Shown: positions 7,097-14,282, counted from the first letter of the stretch. The stretch: DNA of 38,096 nucleotides from an uncultured Eubacterium sp. (GCA_947384955.1 CANDJC010000035.1:1-38096), one strand, 5' to 3'. The notes: generated by a model not told the origin, from the sequence alone. Numbers and translations: made by a program.

Positions 7097-7420
7097 TCAC
7101 CCCTGTTCATTTCTGATAGTCGGCCGGCTTCCATTATTGTTTTCCAGTGCGCTTGTAACCTTAATTCCCTTTTTCGGCTCTTCTGTAATTTCATAGATGT
7201 GCTTTACATATTCCTGTGATACTATGAGCGGCGTTTCATCTTCTGTGCAGATAGGATTGTAAATCACGTCAACGCCAATAGTCACGTTGTCAATCGTCCG
7301 CTCCAAGCCTATCATCATGCCGCTGTCCTCTGCGTTGATTCCAGTGAGAACCTCCGCTACTGTGAATCCCTCTAATAACTTCTCATTTACTGCCATGTAG
7401 TCCGTAAATACTTTTGCCAT
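7097..7420 (-). CDS. Unknown protein of the element operon
   Basis: A 107-residue acidic protein that starts MAKVFTDYMAVNEKLLEGFT and contains VAEVLTGINAEDSGMMIGLE and DVIYNPICTEDE. It is probably alpha/beta. I know no family. GAAAGGAGAAAAC precedes the ATG. It lies 17 bases after the Cro-like gene, so it is an early gene of the leftward operon. Confidence 0.68.
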   Translation of the reverse strand: MAKVFTDYMAVNEKLLEGFTVAEVLTGINAEDSGMMIGLERTIDNVTIGVDVIYNPICTEDETPLIVSQEYVKHIYEITEEPKKGIKVTSALENNNGSRPTIRNEQG

Positions 7421-7437
7421 TGTCTGTTTTCTCCTTT

Positions 7438-7647
7438 CTAATCTTCAATGATTACAATATCTTTCGCTGACAAATCCAATGCCTTACAGAATGCCGGCAC
7501 GACCTTTATTTTGCCTACTCTGTTACCATTCAGCGCATTGGATACCGCTTGCTGGCTTACGCTGCCTTGTTTGGCTATCTCCGTTGCTGTCATGCCCTTT
7601 TCTGCCATTGCAAGGTAGATTTTCTTTACATCAAGTCTTAATTTCAT
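7438..7647 (-). CDS. Cro-like XRE family regulator
   Basis: A 69-residue helix-turn-helix protein. The motif is MTATEIAKQGSVSQQAVSNAL, followed by NGNRVGKIKVVPAFCKALDL. It is the first gene of the leftward operon, divergent from a longer XRE repressor. That position matches a Cro or early activator role in a lysogeny-type switch. AAAGGAG lies upstream of the ATG. The shared control region contains operator-like repeats. Confidence 0.85.
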   Translation of the reverse strand: MKLRLDVKKIYLAMAEKGMTATEIAKQGSVSQQAVSNALNGNRVGKIKVVPAFCKALDLSAKDIVIIED

Positions 7648-7667
7648 GCTGCTTCTCCTTTCTCATA

Positions 7668-7759
7668 CACAACCAAAAGTTTTTACAAACAAATAATATC
7701 ACAAACTTAAGTCTTTGTCTAGTGGTAAAAACAAAATAAATATAAAACTTTTGGTTGTG
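7668..7759. promoter_or_regulatory. Operator pair of the divergent switch
   Basis: A perfect 16-bp inverted repeat, CACAACCAAAAGTTTT (7668-7683) and AAAACTTTTGGTTGTG (7744-7759), flanks a 60-base centre. The right copy overlaps the -35 of the rightward promoter; the left copy lies just downstream of the leftward -10. A further imperfect dyad ACAAA...TTTGT lies within the leftward spacer. These are the likely repressor and Cro sites. Confidence 0.7.
7691..7719 (-). promoter_or_regulatory. Leftward early promoter
   Basis: On the minus strand TAGACA is followed by a 17-base spacer and TATTAT, upstream of the Cro-like gene. The spacer contains an imperfect dyad (ACAAAGACTTAAGTTTGT), a plausible operator. 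Exact end positions are accurate to within about two bases. Confidence 0.65.
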
Positions 7760-7783
7760 CAAATTATATTTATATGATATGAT
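7755..7783 (+). promoter_or_regulatory. Rightward repressor promoter
   Basis: TTGTGC (7755-7760), 17 bases, TATGAT (7778-7783). The -35 is embedded in the right operator copy, so the repressor probably controls its own synthesis. GAGGTGG then precedes the ATG at 7802. Confidence 0.6.
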
Positions 7784-7801
7784 ATTCCATGAGGTGGTCT
7801 A

Positions 7802-8371
7802 ATGGACGAATATAATTTTTATTATCCTAATGCAAGTGTTGGAGAAAATATTAAACGCATACGAAAAGCGCGAAATATGACACAAAAAGAATTAGGAGAA
7901 AAACTTGGAGGAATATCTCAACAGCAAATAGGACAATGGGAAAATGGTATTAAAAACCCTAAGATTGAAACTATAGAAAAAATAGCATCTGTGCTTGATG
8001 TAAATATATTTATATTAAAGCCAAATATTACAAAGGATGAGTGGCACACTACCGAAACATATAAAAAAGCTGACGAAAAATATAATATAGTCATGGATTT
8101 TATGAGGGTTTTAACTCATTTCTATGGAGAATACGATGAAATACTAGATTCTGACGGCGATATACGCTATTACAAATTAAGTATAAATGACAAACCATAT
8201 TATATAACATTTGAAGATGTGGAATTATTAATGGCTTATTTAAAAAAAAATATTCCTTCTCTCATAGAATTGTTATCAAAAGATTATGACAATATAGAAG
8301 ATTATAAAACGAAAATAGGGAAATTAGAACAAGAATTAAAGGCATATATGCAAGATGAATTTTATGAATAG
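7802..8371 (+). CDS. CI-like XRE repressor
   Basis: A 189-residue regulator with an N-terminal XRE domain (VGENIKRIRKARNMTQKELG, then ISQQQIGQWENGIKNPKIET). The C-terminal part is not a LexA/S24 protease: no Ser-Lys pair is visible, so SOS-driven self-cleavage is not expected. It instead has an acidic alpha/beta region and a final coiled coil (YKTKIGKLEQELKAYMQ). Codon use is strongly AT-rich compared with the rest of the element, suggesting separate ancestry. It is divergent from the Cro-like gene. De-repression by a partner protein, as in PICI satellites, is possible but unproven. Confidence 0.85.
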   Translation: MDEYNFYYPNASVGENIKRIRKARNMTQKELGEKLGGISQQQIGQWENGIKNPKIETIEKIASVLDVNIFILKPNITKDEWHTTETYKKADEKYNIVMDFMRVLTHFYGEYDEILDSDGDIRYYKLSINDKPYYITFEDVELLMAYLKKNIPSLIELLSKDYDNIEDYKTKIGKLEQELKAYMQDEFYE

Positions 8372-8382
8372 CCAATTCACCC

Positions 8383-8820
8383 CAAAACTAACCGGGCCAC
8401 TTTTGGCCCCGTCGGCTGTCCGAAAAACGGACTCCCCAAAACTGGGGTATCCAATCAGATACAGGGGTGCTGGTAATTACGGGGCAGGGTGTCCTAAATT
8501 GGGGCGGCTCTTGCATGGAGCTATCCGGTAAAAGCCAAATAGCTCTAACCAAGGACAAATGGCCATGGTTGCTTGTATTCGCTTCATAGAGGCGATTTAA
8601 TACATCCATTGATAAAGAATGCCATAAACTCCCATTCCGACCGTATATGGGCAAATAGGAGCGGCACAGGGCACTTTCTACGTTTCAAACATGTAAAGCA
8701 TGGGTGACATCTCCCCTTTGGTCCTCCCAAATGAGGAATACACCACTCAACGCAATCTTGCGCCCGCTTTTTAAATGCGACCTGTTTTTCCGATTTTAAA
8801 TCGGGGAATTACTGCACCTT
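8383..8820. other. Hairpin-rich non-coding segment
   Basis: No convincing gene lies here. Four consecutive small stems occur in 70 bases: GGGCCA/TGGCCC (8394-8409), GTCCG/CGGAC (8418-8432), CCCC/GGGG (8434-8447) and GTATC/GATAC (8447-8462). Another perfect stem, GAGCTAT/ATAGCTC, spans 8518-8545. Further imperfect stems follow to about 8620. This could be a structured RNA or a replication/packaging site of the element. Confidence 0.5.
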
Positions 8821-8824
8821 GACA

Positions 8825-8851
8825 ATATAATATGCTTAACCGGGCAGCCGG
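8825..8851 (+). promoter_or_regulatory. Toxin RNA promoter -10 and 5' region
   Basis: TATAAT at 8826-8831 starts a 27-base block that is repeated in inverted orientation at 9071-9097, where it forms the antitoxin promoter and 5' end. Four or fewer mismatches separate the two. The -35 on this side is poor, so the toxin promoter may be weaker than the antitoxin one. Confidence 0.5.
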
Positions 8852-8853
8852 GG

Positions 8854-8867
8854 GACGTGCTCTCACC
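8854..8867 (+). repeat. DRa-like direct repeat of the toxin-antitoxin locus
   Basis: GACGTGCTCTCACC matches GACTTGCACTCACC at 9055-9068 in direct orientation (12 of 14). Because the two RNAs are convergent, direct repeats make them complementary here, as DRa/DRb do in the Fst par locus. Confidence 0.6.
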
Positions 8868-8899
8868 CAATCCGAGTCTTGCGGAAGGTGGTGATTATT

Positions 8900-8983
8900 A
8901 TGAGTACATATGAAGAATTTATGGTTATACTGACAATCGGTCTTTTGATTGTTGCAATTCTGAATCTGAAAAATAAGAAATAG
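8900..8983 (+). CDS. Type I toxin, holin-like toxin/Fst family
   Basis: A 27-residue peptide: a short N-terminus (MSTYEEF), a hydrophobic segment VILTIGLLIVAILNL and a lysine-rich end (KNKK). This is the pattern of the putative holin-like toxins related to Fst and TxpA, small membrane peptides that damage the membrane when over-produced. GGAAGGTGGTGA precedes the ATG. The gene ends inside a strong bidirectional terminator, and an antisense promoter lies downstream pointing back at it. Sequence and layout together make this a type I toxin with good confidence; the partner RNA is inferred. Confidence 0.8.
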   Translation: MSTYEEFMVILTIGLLIVAILNLKNKK

Positions 8984-9022
8984 CCGTCCTGCTCTCGTCA
9001 AAGTTTAGGAACGGCTATTCTT
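8975..9022. terminator. Bidirectional terminator of toxin and antitoxin RNAs
   Basis: AAGAAATAGCCGTCCT (8975-8990) pairs with AGGAACGGCTATTCTT (9007-9022) with one mismatch and one bulge, A/T-rich on both sides. It would stop both the rightward toxin mRNA and the leftward antisense RNA, giving a shared complementary 3' end. Confidence 0.8.
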
Positions 9023-9090
9023 ATAGTCAAGTATTAAATTTCGCCGGGTCGGGTGACTTGCACTCACCTTCCGGCTGTCCTGTTAAGCAT
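8975..9090 (-). ncRNA. Antisense antitoxin RNA of the type I module
   Basis: A minus-strand promoter, TTGAAA, 17 bases, TATAAT (-10 at 9096-9091), points toward the toxin gene. The RNA would be about 110-120 nt, running from about 9088 to the shared terminator. It would be complementary to the toxin mRNA at the terminator and at the 14-base direct repeat that includes the toxin leader. Existence is inferred from promoter, terminator and repeats. Confidence 0.65.
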
Positions 9091-9119
9091 ATTATATGCC
9101 ATATGCACGAATTTTTCAA
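9091..9119 (-). promoter_or_regulatory. Antitoxin RNA promoter
   Basis: Minus strand TTGAAA, a 17-base spacer and a perfect TATAAT. It is much closer to consensus than the toxin promoter, as expected if the antitoxin must be in excess. Confidence 0.68.
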
Positions 9120-9266
9120 CCATAATTTGAAAATGCCCCGGTACACTAATACCGGAGCCTTTCAGATAGATACCATAAAGGATTATGATAGACTATCTTC
9201 CAACAAAACCAGTATATCACAGTCCTTTATAAAATGCACCCATTTTTAGGAAAGGACTGATATTTT

Positions 9267-10337
9267 ATGCCAGCATATTATGACGAATCAACCAAAACAT
9301 GGTTCTGCAAGTTCTATTATACCGATTACACAGGAGCAAAAAAACAGAAAAAGAAGCGCGGTTTTAAGCTGCAGAGGGAAGCAAAAGAGTGGGAACGGAA
9401 TTTTCTCGAAACACAGCAAGCCGACCTGTCCATGAACTTTGAGAACTTTGTATCAATATACAATGAGGACATGAAGCACCGGCTCCGGGAACATACTTTC
9501 ATCCAGAAACAATATGTCATCAACAAAAAGCTGCTCCCGTTCTTTGGGAAGATGACAGTCTCAGAAATAACCCCCGCACACGTTCGCAAATGGCAGAACG
9601 GCCTGATAGCCTATCGAGATGATAAAGGGAATCCTTATTCTGCAACATATCTGCGCACCATAAACAACCAGCTTGCCGCCATCATGAACTATGCCGTCCG
9701 GTATTATAATCTGAAGGACAACCCATGCCGTAAGGCTGGCACAATCGGAAAGGACCATGCGGACGAAATGAACTTCTGGACTACGGAAGAATTTAAACTG
9801 TTCTTAGGAAAAATATCGGAAAAGCCGCCAGCATACGTCGGATTCCTCACCTTGTATTATACAGGCCTGCGTATCGGGGAACTGCTCGCTTTAGAATATG
9901 GCGATATTGATTTTGAGGGATGTACATTGACAGTCAATAAATCATACCAGCATATCAACGGTAAAGATGTAATCACACCGCCCAAAACGCCTAAGAGCAT
10001 CCGTACCGTATCCATACCGGAATTTCTGCGTGATGAATTGAAAAGCTATGCAGAACGGCTATACGGCATACATAAGCATGACAGACTTTTCCCCTATACG
10101 AAATCTTTCTTTGAACATGAAATGGTAAGGGGAACAAAAGACGGGGAAGTGAAACGCATCCGTCTGCACGATATCCGGCACTCACATGCAAGCCTGTTAA
10201 TAGAACTGGGATTCTCACCGCTGGCCGTTGCCGACCGACTGGGGCATGAGAAAGTAGAAACCACTTTAAACACATATTCGCACCTGTTTCCACACAAGCG
10301 TGATGAAGTAGCAGAGAAACTCCAAAAATTAAAATAG
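9267..10337 (+). CDS. Tyrosine recombinase integrase
   Basis: A full-length 356-residue phage-type integrase. An N-terminal AP2-like arm-binding domain (TWFCKFYYTDYTGAKKQKKK) is followed by a SAM-like core-binding domain (about 55-155). The catalytic domain has R202 (TGLRIGEL), H301 and R304 (HDIRHSHASLL), H327 (GHEKVETT) and the nucleophile Y337. All key residues are present, so it should be active. AGGAAAGG lies upstream of the ATG. The gene ends 77 bases from the attR core and its stop codon lies within an arm-type repeat. It would recombine the 14-bp sites in guaA. Confidence 0.95.
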   Translation: MPAYYDESTKTWFCKFYYTDYTGAKKQKKKRGFKLQREAKEWERNFLETQQADLSMNFENFVSIYNEDMKHRLREHTFIQKQYVINKKLLPFFGKMTVSEITPAHVRKWQNGLIAYRDDKGNPYSATYLRTINNQLAAIMNYAVRYYNLKDNPCRKAGTIGKDHADEMNFWTTEEFKLFLGKISEKPPAYVGFLTLYYTGLRIGELLALEYGDIDFEGCTLTVNKSYQHINGKDVITPPKTPKSIRTVSIPEFLRDELKSYAERLYGIHKHDRLFPYTKSFFEHEMVRGTKDGEVKRIRLHDIRHSHASLLIELGFSPLAVADRLGHEKVETTLNTYSHLFPHKRDEVAEKLQKLK

Positions 10338-10352
10338 TACCGTTTTAGTTCC
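10335..10352. repeat. Right arm-type repeat of the element
   Basis: TAGTACCGTTTTAGTTCC, direct repeat of 1304-1321 with two mismatches. It begins at the integrase stop codon. Likely integrase arm-binding site. Confidence 0.5.
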
Positions 10353-10360
10353 AACGGCAT

Positions 10361-10405
10361 ATAAAAAGAGCCGATTTCCCTTGAAAACACAAGGTTTTTC
10401 GGCTC
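10361..10405 (-). terminator. Terminator downstream of guaA supplied by the element
   Basis: GAGCCGA pairs with TCGGCTC and CCTTG with CAAGG around a six-base loop (10368-10405). On the minus strand it is followed by TTTTTAT, giving guaA a new terminator in place of the displaced one. It may also stop the integrase transcript coming the other way. Confidence 0.75.
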
Positions 10406-10413
10406 TCTGTACA

Positions 10414-10427
10414 TTACTCGAGCTCAA
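10414..10427. other. attR core within the guaA stop region
   Basis: TTACTCGAGCTCAA covers the last codons (IELE and stop) of guaA. It is identical to 1191-1204. Integration therefore leaves guaA intact. Confidence 0.88.
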
Positions 10428-11955
10428 TCGTCCCTGGCGGCTTGCTAGTCAGATCATAAACCACCCGGTTAACCCCTTTCACCTCATTCACAATCCTGTT
10501 CATCACCCTCTGCAGCACCCCAAACGGAATCTCCGCACACTCCGCCGTCATAAAATCCGTCGTCGTCACCGCACGCAGTGCCACCGCATAATCATACGTC
10601 CTGCCGTCACCCATAACACCAACCGACCGCATATTCGTCAGCGCCGCAAAATACTGGCTGATTTCACCCGCCAGCCCAGCCGCTGCAATTTCCTCCCGGT
10701 AAATAGCATCTGCATCCTGAACAATCTTCACCTTTTCCTGCGTCACCTCTCCAATAATACGGATTCCAAGCCCCGGCCCCGGGAACGGCTGACGGTTTAC
10801 GAGATACTCAGGTATCCCCAATTCTTTTCCAGCCCTGCGCACCTCATCTTTAAATAACAGCCACAAAGGCTCGATTATTTCTTTAAAATCGACATAATCA
10901 GGCAGTCCTCCTACATTATGATGCGACTTAATTGTTGCAGACTTGCCAAGCCCGGATTCGATTACATCCGGATAAATCGTTCCCTGAACAAGGTAATCCA
11001 CAGCGCCGATTTTTTTTGCTTCTTCTTCAAACACACGGATAAACTCTTCTCCGATAATCTTTCTCTTTTTTTCCGGTTCTTCGACACCAGCCAGTTTTTT
11101 ATAGAAACGCTCCTGAGCATTCACACGGATGAAATTTAAATCATACGGCCCGTCTGGTCCGAAAACAGCTTCTACTTCATCGCCTTCATTTTTCCGAAGA
11201 AGGCCATGGTCTACAAATACACAGGTAAGCTGCTTTCCGACTGCTTTTGCCAGCATAACGGCTGCTACGGAAGAATCCACACCGCCGGATAATGCGCAGA
11301 GCACTCTGCCGCTGCCGACTTTTTCACGGATTTCCTGTACTGTTTTTTCAACAAAAGAATCCATTTTCCAGTCACCGGCACAGCCGCAGATTTTGAAGAC
11401 AAAATTCGAAAGCATTTTCTGGCCTTCCGCGGTATGCACGACTTCCGGATGGAACTGCACCGCATATAATTTCTTTTCCGGGCATTCCATTGCTGCCACC
11501 GGACACGACTGCGTATGCCCGGTAACCTGAAATCCTGCCGGCGGCGTTTCAATATAATCTGTATGGCTCATCCAGCAGACAGTATCAGCATGAACTCCTT
11601 CAAATAATGTTTTCGATGTATCTAATTTCACTTCTGCCTTGCCGTATTCACTGGCAGGAGCAGTCTTAACACTGCCTCCAAGCAGATGCGCAATCAGCTG
11701 GGAACCATAGCAGATACCCAGAACCGGAATCCCCAGTTCAAATATTTCTCTGCTGCATACTGGCGATTCTTCCAGATATACACTGTTTGGCCCTCCGGTA
11801 AAAATGATTCCTTTGGGATTCATCTCCTTTATTTTCTCCAAAGATGTATAATATGGATGCACTTCACAGTAAACATTACATTCCCGCACACGTCTTGCAA
11901 TTAACTGATTGTACTGTCCTCCAAAATCCAGGACAATGACTTTTTCCTGACCCAT
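10414..11955 (-). CDS. guaA: GMP synthase (glutamine-hydrolysing)
   Basis: A 513-residue enzyme that aminates XMP to GMP using glutamine and ATP. The N-terminal class I glutaminase domain carries the nucleophile in [11 protein letters not shown] and the [10 protein letters not shown] histidine/glutamate. The ATP-pyrophosphatase P-loop is [12 protein letters not shown], and the C-terminal dimerisation domain ends GTIELE. The ATG at 11955 ([13 protein letters not shown]) is preferred because AGGAGAAAG lies just upstream; the in-frame 29-codon extension is unlike the family. It is the integration target of the element. It has its own promoter about 180 bases upstream. Confidence 0.97.
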   Translation of the reverse strand: MGQEKVIVLDFGGQYNQLIARRVRECNVYCEVHPYYTSLEKIKEMNPKGIIFTGGPNSVYLEESPVCSREIFELGIPVLGICYGSQLIAHLLGGSVKTAPASEYGKAEVKLDTSKTLFEGVHADTVCWMSHTDYIETPPAGFQVTGHTQSCPVAAMECPEKKLYAVQFHPEVVHTAEGQKMLSNFVFKICGCAGDWKMDSFVEKTVQEIREKVGSGRVLCALSGGVDSSVAAVMLAKAVGKQLTCVFVDHGLLRKNEGDEVEAVFGPDGPYDLNFIRVNAQERFYKKLAGVEEPEKKRKIIGEEFIRVFEEEAKKIGAVDYLVQGTIYPDVIESGLGKSATIKSHHNVGGLPDYVDFKEIIEPLWLLFKDEVRRAGKELGIPEYLVNRQPFPGPGLGIRIIGEVTQEKVKIVQDADAIYREEIAAAGLAGEISQYFAALTNMRSVGVMGDGRTYDYAVALRAVTTTDFMTAECAEIPFGVLQRVMNRIVNEVKGVNRVVYDLTSKPPGTIELE

Positions 11956-11983
11956 TGCTTTCTCCTCTCCTGCATATTCTTGC

Positions 11984-12061
11984 ACAGCCTGTCCTGACTG
12001 ACGCGCCTCCGCACAGCCGGCTTTAACTGCTGCGATTTGCATGTACAGCCTATTCTGACTG
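11984..12061. repeat. 17-bp direct repeats in the guaA leader
   Basis: ACAGCCTGTCCTGACTG (11984-12000) and ACAGCCTATTCTGACTG (12045-12061) differ at two positions. They lie in the roughly 180-base leader of guaA. No known purine riboswitch motif is visible to me; the purpose is unclear. Confidence 0.5.
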
Positions 12062-12135
12062 CCATTACCTGCCAGCCTGTAATATTTCTCTATTTCATTA
12101 AGATGCCTGCAGCCGGCGTGCTGGCTTTGCTATTC

Positions 12136-12164
12136 ATTATAAAATAGCCCCTTCGGAAACACAA
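12136..12164 (-). promoter_or_regulatory. guaA promoter
   Basis: Minus strand TTGTGT (12164-12159), 17 bases, TATAAT (12141-12136). It leaves an untranslated leader of about 175 bases before guaA. Confidence 0.68.
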
Positions 12165-12208
12165 GATAAAAATGAATAAACTCCGGTTTTTAGGAAATGC
12201 TAAAAGTT

Positions 12209-13156
12209 ATGAAACGAAAAAGAATCACCGCATACATTTTATTATACAATTTCATCGGACTGACTGTTGCAGCCGGAGGCTGGCTTTGGGAAGTGATGCT
12301 GTTTCTAATAAAAGAACAGCGCTTTGTAAACCGCGGTTTTTTATACGGGCCGTATCTGCCTGTATATGGTACTGGCGCGGTACTTTTATCTATACTGTTT
12401 TACCATAAAGACCTTGCTGTCATGATTACTTATGCGCGTTTCCCGGCAGCCCGGTTTCCAAAAATCTTTTACCACAGCCCCTTTTACAAAAAACTGCAGA
12501 TGCTGATACAGTGTACTATAAAACAAAGATTCCCTGCACTGATAAAAACAGGTAAAAATCCTGCAGATACTAACAGTGTTCAAAAGCAGCTCCTTTTACC
12601 CGCGAAACAAAAAAGAAACTATATCCCTGCAGACAGCTCCCAGAAAAACTGCACACCAGATGTCAGAATCTCCCGCACGCCAGGTATCAGTACGTCATGC
12701 TCGCTGGGTATCAAAACGTCACGCATGCCAGGTATCAGTACGTTCCGCTCGCCAGGTATCAGTATGTCCCGTTTTCTGGAAAATCTGCGTATTTTCTTTA
12801 TAAGCATGACCGGCGGAAGTCTTACGGAGCTTATTACCGGCTGGTTTCTATGGCATGTATTTGCACGCAGGTACTGGGATTACCGCGGTTATCCGCTCAA
12901 TCTGGCTGGATATATCTGCATTTATTCGGCTCTTGGATTTGGACTTTTTGGTCTTGTATGGATGAACTGGATTTCTCCGCACCTGATACGCTTATGGGAA
13001 AAAATCAGCTTTTCCATTCAGATACTTATTATCGTACTGTGCGACATGGCGCTTATTACAGACGCCGTATTTTCACTTATGCAGCCAAACAGCGGGGATA
13101 ATATAACTTTTACTTTTTTATTGTCCTGCACCTCCTGCTTATCGTCCGCATTCTGA
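12209..13156 (+). CDS. Putative membrane protein, type IV ABC permease-like (DUF1113)
   Basis: A 315-residue integral membrane protein. The N-terminal part has a first helix followed by the family signature GGWLWEVMLFL and NRGFLYGPYLPVYGTGAVLL. The C-terminal part has LTELITGWFLWHVFARRYWD, YPLNLAGYICIYSALGFGLF and more helices. Function is unproven; the family is only loosely called ABC-transporter-like. Between the halves lies an unusual linker of about 100 residues holding five 8-residue tandem repeats (PGISTSRS type), absent from normal relatives. The ATG at 12209 has AGGAA about ten bases upstream; 12197 is an alternative. It is divergent from guaA. Confidence 0.75.
   Translation: MKRKRITAYILLYNFIGLTVAAGGWLWEVMLFLIKEQRFVNRGFLYGPYLPVYGTGAVLLSILFYHKDLAVMITYARFPAARFPKIFYHSPFYKKLQMLIQCTIKQRFPALIKTGKNPADTNSVQKQLLLPAKQKRNYIPADSSQKNCTPDVRISRTPGISTSCSLGIKTSRMPGISTFRSPGISMSRFLENLRIFFISMTGGSLTELITGWFLWHVFARRYWDYRGYPLNLAGYICIYSALGFGLFGLVWMNWISPHLIRLWEKISFSIQILIIVLCDMALITDAVFSLMQPNSGDNITFTFLLSCTSCLSSAF
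12656..12775. repeat. 24-bp tandem repeats, five units
   Basis: Five consecutive 24-bp units (12656, 12680, 12704, 12728, 12752) of the form CCAGGTATCAGTACGTC plus seven variable bases. The first unit is most diverged. They encode 8-residue repeats in the linker of the membrane protein. Unit length divisible by three keeps the frame open. Confidence 0.85.
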
Positions 13157-13235
13157 TATGTTTTACTAAAATCTTCCTGCTCTTCACAATCAATGTCATT
13201 AACTTAAGTCGTCATTGCCATTTGAAAACCCTTCA

Positions 13236-13265
13236 TTCAAGTCTGTTCAAGTCTGTTCAAGTCTG
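13236..13265. repeat. 10-bp tandem repeats, three units
   Basis: Three perfect copies of TTCAAGTCTG. They overlap the stop codon and last codon of the membrane protein gene on the minus strand. Their copy number could alter the C-terminus, but only after the stop, so little effect is expected. Confidence 0.8.
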
Positions 13266-14282
13266 CATCTGTCCTGTGCTGTCTGCATTTTCAGCCATTT
13301 TCTCTGTCTTGTCCGCGTTTTCTTCTGCATCGGATTTCAGCTGAATCCCGTCCGTTTTTTTCTGTATATGCAGAATCTGTGCAGTTTTGTTTTTGATTTT
13401 TTCAAAAAACTGTTTCAGGGAAGCCCTGCGCATCGAACGCCGGCTCTGTTTTTCCTGAAGCCTGTCCTCCTTTGCCGCCTGTTTATTCGCTTTCTTTTCT
13501 TCTTTTGCATGAATCTTCTGGTTTCTGCGTACCTGCTTTTTTGCCGTTTTTTCAATGACGCCGATTTGCTCTTTTGCATTGCGCACGTTTTTTCTGACGC
13601 TTCGGTATGGGTTGTACAAGAAATAAGAAATCGTTGCAAATACAAGCACTCCGGCTCCTGCCGCCGCTGCATATGGCATGAAAAAACCATACCACGGAAA
13701 GTGCAGCTCATAGCAGACAAACATCATCATCATAATCGGAAATATCGTCAGATACAGCATTCTGCACAGCCAGTCCACAATTTTCCAGCGCTTTTTTTCC
13801 TGTGCTAACAGTGCGCCTTCAATCCCGGTATATGCCAGCATAAACACACAGATGTCTGATTCAAAACCATGCAGCATGCCGCATAAAATAATCATTGCTA
13901 CAGACAGCAGAAAGAATGCAAATGCGCTGCCCTGATAGTATGCTTTTTTATATTCGCGCATGCCTTCCAGTTTATCTGCAGAAATTCCATGCAGAGCATA
14001 AATCTGTGCATTTATGCTTTCTTTAAATTCCTGATTATATTTGCTGGATGCCTCCGTCTGTTCCAGATTTTCGCTGATTTTTTTCTGCAGGCCGTCAATT
14101 ACGCGCTGTTCCTGCAGCAGCTGCGTCATGACCGATTCTTCGTATTCCTGGCGCTTGCGCATCTGCTGGCGGATGTATTCTGTCTTCTGGACCCGCAGGC
14201 TTTCTTTGACGCTCTTTGTCACTGGCAGATATTCCATGTCATTAATAGAAATACTCTGCTCGTCTTTTCTGGTGTCGTCCAT
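13257..14282 (-). CDS. Four-helix membrane protein with coiled coil, unknown function
   Basis: A 341-residue protein. Residues about 30-85 form a cytosolic coiled coil (RQQMRKRQEYEESVMTQLLQ, then DGLQKKISENLEQTEASSKY). Four transmembrane helices follow (SAFAFFLLSVAMIILCGML; DICVFMLAYTGIEGALL; MLYLTIFPIMMMMFVCYEL; YAAAAGAGVLVFATISYFLY). The C-terminal ~120 residues are highly basic, then acidic. I know no function. It lies in its own transcription unit downstream of spoIIID. AGAGGGATG precedes the ATG. The charged tail and coiled coil suggest a scaffold-like or envelope-associated role, which is speculation. Confidence 0.75.
   Translation of the reverse strand: MDDTRKDEQSISINDMEYLPVTKSVKESLRVQKTEYIRQQMRKRQEYEESVMTQLLQEQRVIDGLQKKISENLEQTEASSKYNQEFKESINAQIYALHGISADKLEGMREYKKAYYQGSAFAFFLLSVAMIILCGMLHGFESDICVFMLAYTGIEGALLAQEKKRWKIVDWLCRMLYLTIFPIMMMMFVCYELHFPWYGFFMPYAAAAGAGVLVFATISYFLYNPYRSVRKNVRNAKEQIGVIEKTAKKQVRRNQKIHAKEEKKANKQAAKEDRLQEKQSRRSMRRASLKQFFEKIKNKTAQILHIQKKTDGIQLKSDAEENADKTEKMAENADSTGQMQT

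Larger units (their letters stand above)
1191..10427. mobile_element. guaA-integrated phage satellite-like element
   Basis: An integrated element of about 9.2 kb. It is bounded by perfect 14-bp direct repeats TTACTCGAGCTCAA, one of which is the last coding bases of guaA. A tyrosine integrase sits beside the guaA end. The cargo is phage-like: repressor and Cro-like proteins, DnaD-like and DnaC-like replication proteins, scaffold and major capsid. A type I toxin-antitoxin locus is also present. No portal, terminase, maturation protease, tail or lysis gene is visible, and no relaxase. The 3' end of guaA is a known integration hotspot for genomic islands. The satellite interpretation is inference; a decayed prophage is the main alternative. 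Confidence 0.88.

Noticed and set aside
8388-8654. 88-residue minus-strand frame in the hairpin-rich segment
   Set aside because: No ribosome site, no family-like sequence, and the segment is dominated by small inverted repeats.
1191-10427. Conjugative or mobilisable element
   Set aside because: No relaxase, coupling protein or type IV secretion gene is visible; the cargo is phage-like.
1191-10427. Intact prophage
   Set aside because: Far too small, and portal, terminase, protease, tail and lysis genes are absent.
11956-12042. 29-codon N-terminal extension of GuaA
   Set aside because: The internal ATG at 11955 has a strong ribosome site and matches the family N-terminus; the extension does not.
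12656-12775. CRISPR array suspected from 24-bp spaced repeats
   Set aside because: Units are contiguous with no unique spacers, and they keep a reading frame in a membrane protein; no cas genes nearby.
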